64,000 bases of DNA, from positions 2,298,158 to 2,362,157 of the forward strand of contig NZ_BLJA01000001.1 in NCBI RefSeq assembly GCF_019972295.1. Direction: 5' to 3'. The position numbers were made by a program, and so were the translations under genes. This document shows, piece by piece, positions 53,255-64,000 of the stretch. The notes below the pieces were generated by a model that saw only the letters and a program-made list of their open reading frames with translations, had not been told where the DNA came from and did no database searches. This DNA comes from Geobacter sp. AOG2 (lineage in GTDB: Bacteria; Desulfobacterota; Desulfuromonadia; Geobacterales; Pseudopelobacteraceae). The number at the start of each line of letters is the position of its first letter. Position 1 is the stretch's first letter.

Positions 53255-54922
53255 ATGCAATGGCTTGAGAATCTGAAGATCGGCAAACGGTTGGTTCTGG
53301 GATTTGGCCTAATTCTGGCTTTTTTTGCGGTAACGGTGACTACTTCGATCATAAAGCTCAAGCAAATCGAACATGAATCGAAGCAAGTTGCTGTGGAATC
53401 CATCCCATCGCTGATAGCGGCTTATGAGATGGATGTTGCCGTAGTCGAACTATCCGATGCATTGACCGATGTTGCAGCCACCCATCGACCTGATGGATTC
53501 AAGGAAGCCGAAAAGGCCGCAAAAAAGTTTAAAGAGCAACTTTCCGTTTTTCATGAAATGTTCAAAAAAGAAAATGATTCAAAAGGCGTCAAGGAGGTTG
53601 AAGACCTTGGTGCGGCATTCGACCGCTATAATGAAACCGGCACACGGATGGCCAATATCTACTTGAGCCAGGGATTGGAGGCGGGTAACAAGATAATGGT
53701 TGAGTATGACCATACTCGGGAAACCCTGACCACCTTGGTCGAGGCGTTTCAGAAAAGCCAGATTAATGAAGCCAAAGAGAACTCACTTGATACGGTTAAA
53801 GAGGTGGGTAATCTGATTTCGATCACATTCATCTTGGGCATATTGGCGGTGTTCTTTGCCATTGTCACATCGCGCCTTATCACAAAGGGCATCGTCACAC
53901 CTCTCAACGAGGCGGTGGCCGTTGCTAACTCGCTGGCTGCAGGCGATCTGACCGTAAATGTAGAGATCAAGAGCACTGACGAAACCGGTCAGATGATGGA
54001 AGCGATCAGGAACATGGTGGACAAGCTCAAACATGTGGTGGGCGACGTGATTTCGGCGGCCGACAACGTGGCCGCGGGCAGCCAGGAACTCTCCGCCACG
54101 GCCCAGCAACTCTCCCAGGGGGCCACCGAACAGGCGGCCAGCGCCGAGGAGATATCCTCCTCCATGGAGGAAATGACCTCCAGCATCAAGCAGAATGCCG
54201 ACAACTCCACCCAGACCGAGAAGATCGCCATCAAGAGCGCCACCGACGCCAAAGAGGGCGGCAAGGCTGTGACCGAAACCGTGGGCGCCATGAAGGAAAT
54301 CGCCACCAAAATCTCCATCATCGAGGAGATCGCACGCCAGACCAACCTACTGGCGCTGAACGCCGCAATTGAAGCTGCCAGGGCCGGAGAGCACGGCAAA
54401 GGATTTGCCGTGGTCGCTTCGGAGGTGCGGAAACTGGCCGAACGGAGCCAAGCTGCGGCCGGAGAGATCAGCGAGCTGTCCACCCGTAGCGTGCAGGTGG
54501 CTGAAACCGCCGGCGATATGCTACAGAAGATGCTGCCCGACATCCAGAAAACCGCCGAACTGGTGCAGGAGATTAGTGCATCCAGCAAAGAACAGGACAC
54601 AGGGGCCGAGCAAATCAACAAGGCAATCCAGCAACTGGACAGCGTCATCCAGCAGAACGCCTCTGCCAGTGAGGAGATGGCCTCCACTTCTGAAGAGCTC
54701 TCCGGTCAGGCCGAGCAGCTCAAGGACTCCATCAGCTTCTTCCGCATCGACACCAACCTGGTGCGTGGTTCACAAAGCTCCCGCCCCACCCGCAAAACCG
54801 CCCAGGTAGCCCATATCGTCCGGAATGCCTCCGTTCCGGCTGTCCGCAAGAGTAGCGGGATCAGCCTTGACATGGGAAGCCACGGGCCGGACCACCTTGA
54901 CGACGAATTCGAGAAGTTCTAG
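53255..54922 (+). CDS. Methyl-accepting chemotaxis protein
   Basis: A 555-residue membrane receptor. Span 1 is at about 12-33 and span 2 at about 188-210; between them is a four-helix-bundle periplasmic domain of about 150 residues. A HAMP domain (about 211-265) joins to the cytoplasmic hairpin with a canonical tip [37 protein letters not shown]. Glu/Gln-rich methylation regions flank it. The C-terminus has no CheR-binding pentapeptide. cheW follows in 10 bases. The ligand is unknown. Confidence 0.95.
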   Translation: MQWLENLKIGKRLVLGFGLILAFFAVTVTTSIIKLKQIEHESKQVAVESIPSLIAAYEMDVAVVELSDALTDVAATHRPDGFKEAEKAAKKFKEQLSVFHEMFKKENDSKGVKEVEDLGAAFDRYNETGTRMANIYLSQGLEAGNKIMVEYDHTRETLTTLVEAFQKSQINEAKENSLDTVKEVGNLISITFILGILAVFFAIVTSRLITKGIVTPLNEAVAVANSLAAGDLTVNVEIKSTDETGQMMEAIRNMVDKLKHVVGDVISAADNVAAGSQELSATAQQLSQGATEQAASAEEISSSMEEMTSSIKQNADNSTQTEKIAIKSATDAKEGGKAVTETVGAMKEIATKISIIEEIARQTNLLALNAAIEAARAGEHGKGFAVVASEVRKLAERSQAAAGEISELSTRSVQVAETAGDMLQKMLPDIQKTAELVQEISASSKEQDTGAEQINKAIQQLDSVIQQNASASEEMASTSEELSGQAEQLKDSISFFRIDTNLVRGSQSSRPTRKTAQVAHIVRNASVPAVRKSSGISLDMGSHGPDHLDDEFEKF

Positions 54923-54932
54923 AGGGGGCGAT

Positions 54933-55415
54933 ATGAGTGCAACGGGCATTACCGCAACGGTCCAATACCTCACCTTCAAGCTCGACGAAGAAGTCTTTGC
55001 GCTCGATGTGGCTACGGTGCGGGAAATCCTTGAATACACCGGCATTACCAAGGTACCTCAAACCCCCGATTTCATGCGGGGTGTTATCAACCTGCGCGGT
55101 AGCGTGGTACCGGTCATCGACCTGCGCCTCAAGTTCGGCATGTCGACCACGCTGCAAACGGTCAACACCTGTATTGTTGTGGTCGAGGTAGATCTGGAAG
55201 ACGAGACCCTCGTTCTGGGCCTTCTGGCCGACTCGGTGCAGGAGGTTATCGAGATGGAGCCGGAGCAGATCGAGGCGGCACCACACATCGGCACGCGCCT
55301 GAACACCGCTTTTATCAAGGGCATGGGAAAATATGACAACCGATTCGTCATGATTCTCGATATTGATAATGTCTTTACCGGCGAAGAGTTGCACAAGGTC
55401 CAGGACTCTGGGTAG
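54933..55415 (+). CDS. cheW: Chemotaxis coupling protein CheW
   Basis: A 160-residue adaptor that links receptors to CheA. It shows YLTFKLDEEVFALDVATVREILEY, PDFMRGVINLRGSVVPVIDLR and GLLADSVQEVIE. The start ATG follows AGAGGGGG. It lies directly after the receptor gene and before the receiver-HPt gene. Confidence 0.95.
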   Translation: MSATGITATVQYLTFKLDEEVFALDVATVREILEYTGITKVPQTPDFMRGVINLRGSVVPVIDLRLKFGMSTTLQTVNTCIVVVEVDLEDETLVLGLLADSVQEVIEMEPEQIEAAPHIGTRLNTAFIKGMGKYDNRFVMILDIDNVFTGEELHKVQDSG

Positions 55416-55464
55416 CCGAGGTATCCGGCCCCTCGATTTCATCTATGACGAGGCATCGACGACC

Positions 55465-56292
55465 ATGCAGCACGAAGCAATAAAATATCAGGTATGGAGT
55501 TGTCCCAAGCATCCTCAATTGGCACCTTCGGGCGACAAAATGCCGCGGATTCTCCTGGCCGAAGACAACACCATCGACCAGGTTAACATTCGCAGACTTC
55601 TTGAAAAGGAAAAGCTGGAGGTCTGCTGTGTCGACAATGGGCGCGATGCCGTGGATGAAGCCCGGAGCGGAGGATATAGCCTTATTTTGATGGATATCCT
55701 CATGCCGGAAATCGACGGTTTTGTGGCGACCCTCAAGATCCGTGAGGAAGAACAAACTGAGGGTACCGGGGTGCCTATCATTGCGCTGACCGCATACTCA
55801 CTTAAAGCAATCCAGGATAAATGCCGTAACGTCGGCATGAATGGTTATCTTTCAAAACCGATGTCGGCCAGGGACTTGAGGACTGTCTGCGGCCTGTTTT
55901 GTGTCCTCCCTCCTCAGGAAACGGCAGAGCTTGAAACAGGCAAACGGCTGCCTATCCTCGACGAAGAAGAGGCGTTGGAAAGCCTGGGAGGGGTTCGCCC
56001 TCTCTATCACGAACTTATCGATTTGTTTATCAGCCAGGCCCCCCATTTGATTAGTCAACTTGTTGCTCTTGTCCAGTCCGGCGATACCGATCTAACTAAA
56101 AAATACCTCCGCAGGTTGATGGTCTCTGCCGACACCATAGGCGCCAAGCGTCTTGCACACCTGTGCGGCCACATTCAGTCAAGCCTTGATGGCGGCAATC
56201 TGGACGACTGTGCACAATGGGCCGCTCAACTGCCTCACGAGCTTGACCTTCTTATGGACAACATTTTTCTACTCGACAGGGACGGCATATGA
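55465..56292 (+). CDS. Receiver protein with degenerate HPt-like domain
   Basis: A 275-residue protein. The receiver (about 27-145) has LLAEDN and phospho-acceptor Asp77 in ILMDILMPEIDG and Lys in LSKPM. The C-terminal part (about 165-260) matches an HPt domain (DEEEALESLGG, ELIDLFISQAPHLISQL, TIGAKRLAHLCGHIQ), but the site where AHTLKG is expected reads LRRLMV, so the phospho-accepting His is Arg216. It can receive but not relay phosphate through the HPt. The start is uncertain; an ATG 25 codons later (MPRILL) is possible. The upstream gene is cheW. Confidence 0.82.
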   Translation: MQHEAIKYQVWSCPKHPQLAPSGDKMPRILLAEDNTIDQVNIRRLLEKEKLEVCCVDNGRDAVDEARSGGYSLILMDILMPEIDGFVATLKIREEEQTEGTGVPIIALTAYSLKAIQDKCRNVGMNGYLSKPMSARDLRTVCGLFCVLPPQETAELETGKRLPILDEEEALESLGGVRPLYHELIDLFISQAPHLISQLVALVQSGDTDLTKKYLRRLMVSADTIGAKRLAHLCGHIQSSLDGGNLDDCAQWAAQLPHELDLLMDNIFLLDRDGI

Positions 56293-56341
56293 TAACGCAA
56301 CCCATTCAGATTATTTTCCTTGCCTCCACCGGGACCGCTCC

Positions 56342-57211
56342 ATGAATCAACGTGCCGATTCCACCCATATGCCCGGCATCCCTGCAGTACTCAAGGACAA
56401 GGAATTTGTCAGGTTCAGCAGTTTTATCTACGATCAGGTCGGCATCAAGATGCCGGCTGCCAAGAAGACCATGTTGGAGGCCCGACTACAGAAACGGCTT
56501 AAAGCGCTTGGCCTCCGCACGTTCGAGGAGTACGCGGAGTATGTTTTCAGTGGCGCTGAGAAAAGCGATGAGCTGATTCATCTGATCGACGTGGTAACGA
56601 CCAACAAAACCGATTTCTTCCGTGAGCCCGCCCATTTTGACTATTTGCTGAAATCTGCGATACCTGCGTTAATAGAGGATCGGGAAGCAGGCTATAAATC
56701 GCCGTTCAAGATATGGAGCGCGGGGTGTTCCACCGGTGAGGAACCTTACACCCTGACCATGGTTATCTCAGAACTTATGGAAGCCTATCCCGGATTCCGG
56801 GCATCCATCCTGGCGACGGATATTTCGACAGCGGTACTGGAAAAGGCAAAAAACGCCATCTATGCCGAAGATCGTGTGGATACCATTCCTTTACAGATGA
56901 AGAGAAAATACCTGTTGCGAAGCCGTGACAGGTGCAAAGGGCTGGTTCGGGTTGTTCCCCAACTCCGCTCCATGGTCCAGTTCAGGCGTCTTAATTTCAT
57001 GGAGGATTTTGGGTTACAGGAGCAGATGGACGTCATCTTCTGCCGCAATGTCATCATCTATTTCGACAAATCCACCCAGGATCGGTTGTTGAACAAATTC
57101 TACCGGCAACTTGTCCCGGGCGGTTATCTATTTCTCGGTCATTCCGAAACTCTGAGCGGCCTGAATGTGCCCTTGACGCCGGTGGCCTCTACCGTGTACC
57201 GGAAGTTATGA
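56342..57211 (+). CDS. cheR: Chemotaxis protein methyltransferase CheR
   Basis: A 289-residue SAM-dependent enzyme that methylates receptor Glu residues. The N-terminal helical domain includes FIYDQVGIKMPAAKKTMLEARLQKRL; the catalytic domain has TDFFREPAHFD, WSAGCSTGEEPYTLTMV (SAM loop) and FCRNVIIYFDK. The last bases overlap cheD (ATGA). It adjusts receptor sensitivity together with CheB and CheD. Confidence 0.95.
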   Translation: MNQRADSTHMPGIPAVLKDKEFVRFSSFIYDQVGIKMPAAKKTMLEARLQKRLKALGLRTFEEYAEYVFSGAEKSDELIHLIDVVTTNKTDFFREPAHFDYLLKSAIPALIEDREAGYKSPFKIWSAGCSTGEEPYTLTMVISELMEAYPGFRASILATDISTAVLEKAKNAIYAEDRVDTIPLQMKRKYLLRSRDRCKGLVRVVPQLRSMVQFRRLNFMEDFGLQEQMDVIFCRNVIIYFDKSTQDRLLNKFYRQLVPGGYLFLGHSETLSGLNVPLTPVASTVYRKL

Positions 57212-57693
57212 GAAACCTGTTTGACCCCCACGCCAGCAATGTGTTTCTGAAGCCCGGAGAGGTCTTCGTTGCAAAACGCCCTGCCCTTGTCTCCACGGTG
57301 CTAGGTTCCTGTGTTTCGGTTGTTTTACATGTGCCCCGGACCGGCATGGGGGCCATCTGCCATGCCATGCTCCCTAGTGGAGCAAAGGACGATGACTTTC
57401 GGTATGTAGACAAGGCCGTCTCTTACCTGTATGACCGCCTGACCTCTATGTGCGGAGGGCCAAGCGGCATCGAAGCCAAACTCTTCGGGGGAGCGGATAT
57501 GCTCAACTCCGGCGTCCGCAACGAAGATGTCTCTTCGGTCGGACGTCAGAATGTCGAAGCCGCCTTGCAGGTGCTCGACACACTCGGCCTCAAGGTGTCC
57601 GCGGCTGACACCAGGGGCAGCCAAGGCAGAAAACTGTTTTTCTATTCCCAAAGCGGCGAGGTTTTTGTACGTCAGGTACGGAAATCGTTCTGA
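57208..57693 (+). CDS. cheD: Chemoreceptor glutamine deamidase CheD
   Basis: A 161-residue enzyme that deamidates Gln in receptors so that CheR can methylate them. The catalytic Cys34 lies in LGSCVSV and the His52 in GAICHAMLP; KLFGGADML is also typical. Translation is coupled to cheR by a 4-base overlap. In many bacteria CheD is also bound by CheC, but no cheC is visible here. Confidence 0.95.
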   Translation: MRNLFDPHASNVFLKPGEVFVAKRPALVSTVLGSCVSVVLHVPRTGMGAICHAMLPSGAKDDDFRYVDKAVSYLYDRLTSMCGGPSGIEAKLFGGADMLNSGVRNEDVSSVGRQNVEAALQVLDTLGLKVSAADTRGSQGRKLFFYSQSGEVFVRQVRKSF

Positions 57694-58796
<1,103 letters not shown>

Positions 58797-58797
<1 letters not shown>

Positions 58798-60047
58798 TGG
58801 ATTCTCATATGGGCCAAAACAATGAAAATTTTTTCCTGGGCAGGCAACCGATCCTCAATCGAAAGCAGGAGATCGTGGGCTACGAGTTGCTCTTCCGCGC
58901 CACCACCGCGAATCGCGCGGAATTCGAAAGCTATTCTCAAGCCAGTACCAGCGTCATCACCAGTGCCCTGTCGAACTTTGGCCTCCATGAGGTCCTGGGG
59001 GGAAAATTCGGTTTCATCAACGTCTATCTCGGTTTGTTTCTCTCGGAATTACTCGAATTGCTCCCCATCGGGCAATCGGTCCTCGAACTGTTGGAAACCA
59101 TCAAACTGGACGGCCATATTGCCGAACGTTGCCGTGAGCTGAAAAAGCTCGGTTTCAAACTGGCCCTGGACGACCATGTGTACAGCCCCGAATATCACGA
59201 ATTCTATTCTGTCGTCGATTACGTCAAGATCGATATTCTGGAAACCGACGCAGAACAGCTCCCCGAGATCGTCGGCAAGTTGCGCCAATGGCCAGTGAAG
59301 CTCCTGGCGGAAAAGGTCGAGACAGTCGATCAGTTCGAGACCTGCGCCGCCTTGGGCTTCGATTACTTTCAGGGGTACTTTTTCGAACGGCCGGTGGTGC
59401 TCAACAAGAAGCGGCTCGATGTTTCGGGCAGGGCCATGTTGAAGTTGCTCCAACAGCTTACCATGGACGCCCCCCTCGAAGAGATCGAACAAACCTTCAA
59501 GGAAAATCCGAGCCTCTCCTATAACCTGTTGCGATTGGTCAACTCGGTCGCACTTGGCACGCGTGAAAAGATCAAAACCCTCCGGCACGCCATCCTCATG
59601 CTGGGAACCAACCACCTGCGGCGCTGGATACAACTGTCCCTGTTCTCAGGCAATGACGCGCGGGGGATCGAAAATCCCCTCCTGGAGATGGCGGCGGTAC
59701 GGGGACGCCTGATGGAAACGCTGGTGCTCCAGAAACTGCAACAATCAGCTTCCTCCGAACAATCTGAGGAAGCCTTCATGACCGGCATCCTGTCGCTTCT
59801 CGATGTACTGTTCGAAACCCCCATGGACGAGATCATCTCACACCTCAACCTCAACGAAGAAATATACAGCGCCCTGCTCGACCGCTCAGGACGCCTCGGC
59901 GACCTGCTCTCTCTTGCAGAAAAGCTGGAAATAACCGATTTCGATGCCGTCATGTTGTTGCTTGATCAGTGCAACATCACGCTCGACGAACTGCTGGCGG
60001 CGCAACTCGAGGCATTCAACTGGCGTTCCGGCATCATGTCCCACTGA
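58797..60047 (+). CDS. EAL-like / HDOD signalling protein (YuxH type)
   Basis: A 416-residue protein. The N-terminal EAL-related domain (about 12-205) has YELLFR in place of the catalytic EAL triad, plus KLALDD, VKIDIL and EKVETVDQF; c-di-GMP hydrolysis is therefore doubtful. The C-terminal HDOD domain (about 210-400; ENPSLSYNLLRLVNSVALGTREKIKTLRHAILMLG) lacks HD-type metal ligands. Proteins of this type act as signalling adaptors. Translation is coupled to cheB through TAATG; an ATG four codons later is an alternative start. Confidence 0.88.
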
Positions 60048-60067
60048 CAGTTCCAGCCTTTCCATCC

Positions 60068-60096
60068 TTGACACCCCTCGCCTTTTGAGGTAGCCT
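60068..60096 (+). promoter_or_regulatory. Candidate promoter of kdsB-pyrG-kdsA
   Basis: A perfect TTGACA and TAGCCT are separated by 17 bases, about 180 bases before kdsB. The long leader has no obvious structure. Confidence 0.5.
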
Positions 60097-60274
60097 ATCA
60101 CGTCCTACCATAGGACATGCCTGATTTCGGGGCGCATTCAAATACCAAACTTGCAGGCTTCCTGGCGGTTTCAGCGTACGCGCGGTACGACGAGACCTCG
60201 TTCCTGTTTGCCTGTTTTCCTTTGGGTTCGCCCCTTGGCACACCATTCGAGATTTCTTGCAAGGTCATGTCGGT

Positions 60275-61039
60275 ATGAAAATCACAGCTATCATCCCTGC
60301 CCGTTACGCATCCACCCGCTTTCCCGGTAAGGCCCTGGCCGATATCGGGGGCAGACCGATGATTCAACACGTCTACGAGCGGGCGTGCGAGGCGGCCCTG
60401 GTGTCACGGGTCATCGTAGCAACGGACGACACGCGCATCGCCGCCGCCATACACCAGATCGGCGGTGAGGCGGTCATGACTTCAACCGGCCATGAAACCG
60501 GTACTGACCGCTTGGCCGAGGTGGCGGGCGGTCTGGACACGGAGATCATCGTTAATGTGCAGGGGGACGAACCGCTCATCTCCCCGGAGATGATCGACCA
60601 GGCTATCGAGCCGTTCCTCGATGACCCTGCTTTGCAAATGGGGACTTTAAAGACCCGCATCAAGTCATTGCACGACTTTCTGAGCCCGAATGTTGTCAAG
60701 GTGGTCACCGGGGCGGATGGCTGTGCATTGTATTTTTCCCGTTCGCCGCTGCCGTTTTTTCGCGACAAGTGGCAGGACTTGAAGGACGAGTCCTTTGCCA
60801 ACGGTAAACTGCTCTGTTACAAGCATGTCGGCCTCTATGTCTACCGCCGGGACTTTTTGCTCGAGTACGCTGCAATGCCGCAGACCTTTTTGGAGATCTC
60901 GGAAAAACTGGAGCAATTGCGGGCCATAGAGAACGGAACACGTATCCGCGTGGTCGAAACAGAATTCGAATCCATCGGTGTTGACACCCCTGATGATCTG
61001 GCAAAGGCTCAGGAGCGCTACCGGATATTGACGCAATAA
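60275..61039 (+). CDS. kdsB: 3-deoxy-manno-octulosonate cytidylyltransferase
   Basis: A 254-residue enzyme that activates Kdo as CMP-Kdo for lipid A-core synthesis. [19 protein letters not shown] at the N-terminus, [33 protein letters not shown] and [12 protein letters not shown] are diagnostic. The start at [10 protein letters not shown] was chosen for homology, with AAGG upstream. It heads kdsB-pyrG-kdsA. Confidence 0.96.
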   Translation: MKITAIIPARYASTRFPGKALADIGGRPMIQHVYERACEAALVSRVIVATDDTRIAAAIHQIGGEAVMTSTGHETGTDRLAEVAGGLDTEIIVNVQGDEPLISPEMIDQAIEPFLDDPALQMGTLKTRIKSLHDFLSPNVVKVVTGADGCALYFSRSPLPFFRDKWQDLKDESFANGKLLCYKHVGLYVYRRDFLLEYAAMPQTFLEISEKLEQLRAIENGTRIRVVETEFESIGVDTPDDLAKAQERYRILTQ

Positions 61040-61070
61040 TCTTCAAACCGACCCAACAGGAGCAGATTTC

Positions 61071-62675
61071 ATGAAAACCAAGTTCATCTTTATCACCGGC
61101 GGGGTTGTCTCGTCCATCGGCAAAGGGCTGGCAGCCGCCTCGCTGGGCGCATTGCTGGAGGCACGCGGCCTGCGCGTCACCATGCAGAAGCTCGACCCCT
61201 ATATCAACGTGGACCCCGGCACCATGTCACCCTTCCAGCACGGCGAGGTCTTTGTCACCGACGACGGAGCGGAAACCGACCTCGACCTGGGGCATTACGA
61301 ACGCTACACCAACGCCCGCCTCTCCAAAAAAAGCAACTTCACCACCGGCCAGGTCTATTTCTCCGTTATCGACAAGGAACGGCGCGGAGACTATCTGGGA
61401 GGGACGGTGCAGGTCATCCCCCATATCACCGACGAGATCAAGAGCAAGATCATCGAAAACGCCAAAGGTGCCGACGTCGCCATCGTAGAGGTCGGCGGTA
61501 CCGTTGGCGATATCGAATCCCTTCCTTTCCTGGAGGCGATCCGTCAGTTCCGTTACGACCGGGGACACGGCAATACGCTGTACGTCCACGTTACCTTGGT
61601 GCCCTACATCCGTACCGCAGGCGAACTTAAGACCAAACCCACCCAGCACTCGGTTATGGAACTGCGCAAGATCGGTATCCAGCCCGATATCCTGCTCTGC
61701 CGTTGCGATCGTGAACTTCCTCAGGAAATGAAGAAAAAAATTGCCCTGTTCTGTAACGTCGAAGAGAAAGACGTCATACAGGTGGTGGACTCGGAGCACA
61801 TCTATGCCGTACCCCAGGCGCTCAGCAAGGAACGGTTGGACGAACAGGTGGTGGATAAACTCAACATCTGGACCAAGGACCCCGACCTGACCCCATGGCA
61901 GGATGTGGTTGAGACCCTGCGCCACCCCAGCCACGGCGAGGTACGCATCGCCGTCGTCGGCAAATACGTCAACCTGACCGAGTCCTACAAGTCTCTGGCC
62001 GAGGCCCTGACCCATGGCGGCATCGCAAACGACTGCCGGGTGTACCTGAAGTACGTCGATTCGGAAAAGATTGAACGGGACGGTGTTGATGGCCATCTTG
62101 ACGATGTGGACGGCATCCTGGTGCCGGGAGGATTCGGGGAGCGCGGGACCGAAGGTAAAATTACCGCCATCCAGTTCGCCCGCACGGCAAATATCCCCTT
62201 TTTCGGTATCTGCCTGGGATTACAGATGGCGGTCATCGAATTTTCCCGCAACGTCTGCGACATCCAGGATGCCTGTTCAAGCGAGTTCACGGACTGCGGT
62301 TCACCTCTCATCCACCTGATGGAGGAACAAAAAACCGTCAGCAAAAAGGGAGGGACCATGAGGCTCGGTGCCTATCCCTGTTCCGTCGCCAAAGGGACCC
62401 TTGCCCATGCTGCATACAACGCAACGGAAATCTCCGAGCGGCATCGCCACCGGTACGAATTCAACAACAAATTCCGCTCCGTCCTCACTGAGAAGGGCAT
62501 GATCCTGTCCGGTATTTACAAGGACAAGGATTTGGTGGAGATTATCGAACTCCCCAACCATCCCTGGTTCCTGGGATGCCAGTTCCATCCCGAATTCAAA
62601 TCCAAGCCGCTCCAGCCCCATCCGCTTTTCCGGGCTTTTATTGGTGCAGCGCTTACATACCGCAATACGAGGTAG
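61071..62675 (+). CDS. pyrG: CTP synthase
   Basis: A 534-residue enzyme that makes CTP from UTP, ATP and glutamine. The N-terminal synthetase domain has [49 protein letters not shown] and [12 protein letters not shown]. The C-terminal glutamine amidotransferase domain carries PGGFGERG, the Cys nucleophile in [14 protein letters not shown] and the His/Glu in CQFHPEF. CTP is needed by KdsB, which fits the operon. Confidence 0.98.
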   Translation: MKTKFIFITGGVVSSIGKGLAAASLGALLEARGLRVTMQKLDPYINVDPGTMSPFQHGEVFVTDDGAETDLDLGHYERYTNARLSKKSNFTTGQVYFSVIDKERRGDYLGGTVQVIPHITDEIKSKIIENAKGADVAIVEVGGTVGDIESLPFLEAIRQFRYDRGHGNTLYVHVTLVPYIRTAGELKTKPTQHSVMELRKIGIQPDILLCRCDRELPQEMKKKIALFCNVEEKDVIQVVDSEHIYAVPQALSKERLDEQVVDKLNIWTKDPDLTPWQDVVETLRHPSHGEVRIAVVGKYVNLTESYKSLAEALTHGGIANDCRVYLKYVDSEKIERDGVDGHLDDVDGILVPGGFGERGTEGKITAIQFARTANIPFFGICLGLQMAVIEFSRNVCDIQDACSSEFTDCGSPLIHLMEEQKTVSKKGGTMRLGAYPCSVAKGTLAHAAYNATEISERHRHRYEFNNKFRSVLTEKGMILSGIYKDKDLVEIIELPNHPWFLGCQFHPEFKSKPLQPHPLFRAFIGAALTYRNTR

Positions 62676-62678
62676 ACC

Positions 62679-63497
62679 ATGACCCGCGAGATCACTATCA
62701 ACGGTGTGAAGATCGGCGCGGGCAGGCCGCTGGTGCTGGTGGCCGGTCCTTGCGTCATCGAGTCTGAGGCGGCAACGCTACGTCACGCTGAGCGGCTCAT
62801 GACCATCTGCAACGGCTTGGCCATGCCGCTCATCTTCAAAGCCTCCTATGACAAGGCTAACCGCACCTCTATCGGCGGTTTCCGGGGACCGGGGATGAGG
62901 GATGGCTTGAAGATCCTTGCCAAGGTTAAGGATTCCCTCGGGCTGCCGGTGCTCTCGGATATCCACTCCATTGAACAGGTGGCGCCGGCTGCAGAGGTGC
63001 TGGACGTACTGCAGATACCGGCCTTTCTCTGTCGCCAGACCGATCTCATCATCGCGGCGGCCCAAAGCGGTCGGGTGATCAACGTCAAAAAGGGACAGTT
63101 CCTGGCCCCCTGGGACATGAAAAATGTTGCCGCCAAGGCGGTGGCTGCCGGCAATGAGAACGTCATCCTGACCGAGCGGGGAGCCTCCTTCGGCTACAAC
63201 AACCTCGTGGTGGACATGCGTACGTTCCCGATCATGCGCGCCACCGGTTTTCCGGTCATATTCGACGCAACCCACAGCGTACAACTCCCCGGAGGCCAGG
63301 GGGAGAGTTCCGGCGGCCAGCGGGAGTTCGTGGAGTATCTCTCACGGGCTGCTGTGGCAGCAGGTATCGACGGCATCTTCATGGAGGTGCACGAAGACCC
63401 GGACAAGGCGCTCTGCGATGGTCCCAACTCCATCCCCCTGAACGACTTGCCGACGCTTCTGAAGACGCTCAAGTCGATTGACGCCCTGGTCAAGTAG
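62679..63497 (+). CDS. kdsA: 3-deoxy-8-phosphooctulonate synthase
   Basis: A 272-residue enzyme that condenses phosphoenolpyruvate with arabinose 5-phosphate to give Kdo-8-phosphate. Visible motifs are [54 protein letters not shown] and [12 protein letters not shown]. The Cys in VAGPC is the metal ligand of the metal-dependent class. It starts 3 bases after the pyrG stop. Confidence 0.97.
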   Translation: MTREITINGVKIGAGRPLVLVAGPCVIESEAATLRHAERLMTICNGLAMPLIFKASYDKANRTSIGGFRGPGMRDGLKILAKVKDSLGLPVLSDIHSIEQVAPAAEVLDVLQIPAFLCRQTDLIIAAAQSGRVINVKKGQFLAPWDMKNVAAKAVAAGNENVILTERGASFGYNNLVVDMRTFPIMRATGFPVIFDATHSVQLPGGQGESSGGQREFVEYLSRAAVAAGIDGIFMEVHEDPDKALCDGPNSIPLNDLPTLLKTLKSIDALVK

Positions 63498-63535
63498 ACC
63501 GGTGTCCCGTATCAACACTACCTTGAAGGATGTGC

Positions 63536-64000
63536 ATGCAGAACTTTCCCTATATCATTACCATTTCTTCCGAAAAGGGTGGGGTCGGCAAGACCACCCT
63601 GGCCACCAACCTGGCCATCTACCTGAAGGCCATGCGGGACGATCTGCCGGTCACGATCTTCTCCTTCGATAATCACTTCACCATTGACCGGATGTTTGAA
63701 CTGCCGGGACAACAGTTGAGGGGTACGGTCCATGAGCTGCTGAAGGGTGTTCCGGCACGGGAACTGGTACATGTGGGACAGTACGGCGTCGGCTATATCC
63801 CCTCCTCCACCGAACTGGGAGAGATTAACGAAAGCTTCCGAGGCCCCATGAGCCTGACGCGCATGTTCGCCGAGTGCGGGTTTGGCGGTATCGTCATCAT
63901 CGATACCCGCCCGGATCTGAATATCCTGACCCAGAACGCCCTGTATGCCGCCGACCGGGTCCTGATCCCGGTCAAGGACATGCCAAGTCTGGAAAATTGC
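63536..64000 (+). CDS. ParA/MinD-type ATPase (3' end outside window)
   Basis: The first 155 residues of a P-loop ATPase. The deviant Walker A is EKGGVGKTTLATNLA (about 13-27), followed by TIFSFDNHFTID (switch I region) and GIVIIDTRPDLNILTQNAL (Walker B and switch II), then ADRVLIPVKDM. Such proteins position chromosomes, plasmids, flagella or receptor arrays. The role is open because the neighbour genes downstream are cut off. It begins 38 bases after kdsA with GAAGG as ribosome site. Confidence 0.88.
   Translation, partial: MQNFPYIITISSEKGGVGKTTLATNLAIYLKAMRDDLPVTIFSFDNHFTIDRMFELPGQQLRGTVHELLKGVPARELVHVGQYGVGYIPSSTELGEINESFRGPMSLTRMFAECGFGGIVIIDTRPDLNILTQNALYAADRVLIPVKDMPSLENC

Noticed and set aside
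61227-62096. 289-codon minus-strand frame
   Set aside because: It is antisense to the conserved part of pyrG and resembles no protein.

Overview
The window looks like a chromosomal segment of a motile, Gram-negative deltaproteobacterium of the Geobacter group (Geobacterales). This is inferred from gene content and order: rpsF-rpsR-DUF2232-rplI, prs-rplY-pth-ychF, kdsB-pyrG-kdsA, many two-component and chemotaxis genes, small CxxCH haem proteins, and FlbT beside flagellin. KdsA and KdsB imply lipopolysaccharide. I see no prophage, CRISPR array, insertion sequence or rRNA operon, and I would not name a species.

Layout. 0-4 kb: the end of a sensor kinase facing an NtrC-type regulator, then CheV. 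4-6 kb: trpE-trpG. 6-8.4 kb (minus): the ribosomal protein operon rpsF-rpsR-DUF2232-rplI. 8.5-12.8 kb: a DUF2156 protein, an aminotransferase and the agmatine-to-putrescine pair aguA-aguB. 13-18 kb: an unusual trio of a membrane pseudo-receiver protein, a LysM protein and a GspE/PilB-type ATPase. 18-19 kb: ispE and tRNA-Gln. 19-26 kb: a late-flagellar block (TPR/Ig-like protein, flagellin, flbT, and flgN-flgK-flgL on the other strand). 26-32.6 kb: HU with a histone-H1-like tail, a radical SAM protein, and prs-rplY-pth-ychF. 32.7-41.7 kb: a sigma-54 response regulator, a PP-loop protein, nucleotide phosphohydrolases (yfbR, dgt), tRNA-Ala, tRNA-Leu, pfkA, a lipoprotein, tRNA-His and a ResB-like protein. 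41.8-45.7 kb: sucA and a second pseudo-receiver membrane protein. 46-60 kb: a cytochrome P460-like protein, then a long run of signalling genes (hybrid kinase, response regulator, soluble MCP-like protein, STAS, CheY, CheA, MCP, CheW, receiver-HPt, CheR, CheD, CheB, EAL-HDOD). 60-64 kb: kdsB-pyrG-kdsA and the start of a ParA/MinD-type ATPase.

How the genes fit together. The flagellar block supplies the filament, its hook-filament junction (FlgK, FlgL), their chaperone (FlgN) and a post-transcriptional regulator (FlbT). The chemotaxis cluster holds every core component plus adaptation enzymes and several divergent parts: a CheA whose linker resembles MshEN/GspE N-terminal repeats, an HPt-like domain without its histidine, a soluble MCP-like protein with an altered tip, and a STAS protein without the usual Ser/Thr. 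The most unfamiliar material is the family of paralogous proteins at 13.0-14.5 kb and 44.5-45.7 kb. Each has a receiver-like domain without the phospho-acceptor, a proline-rich linker, one membrane span and a conserved C-terminal domain; one copy lies beside the LysM protein and the secretion/pilus-type ATPase. A 38-base motif shared upstream of flagellin and of the TPR/Ig-like gene suggests the latter is an undescribed part of the flagellar regulon.

Regulatory features that can be read directly include sigma-70-type promoters for tRNA-Ala, tRNA-Leu, tRNA-His, the lipoprotein gene and trpE, and several intrinsic terminators. Two dispersed inverted-repeat families also occur: a CCACAGAGACACGGAG type with two copies, and a 124-base hairpin element with one copy.
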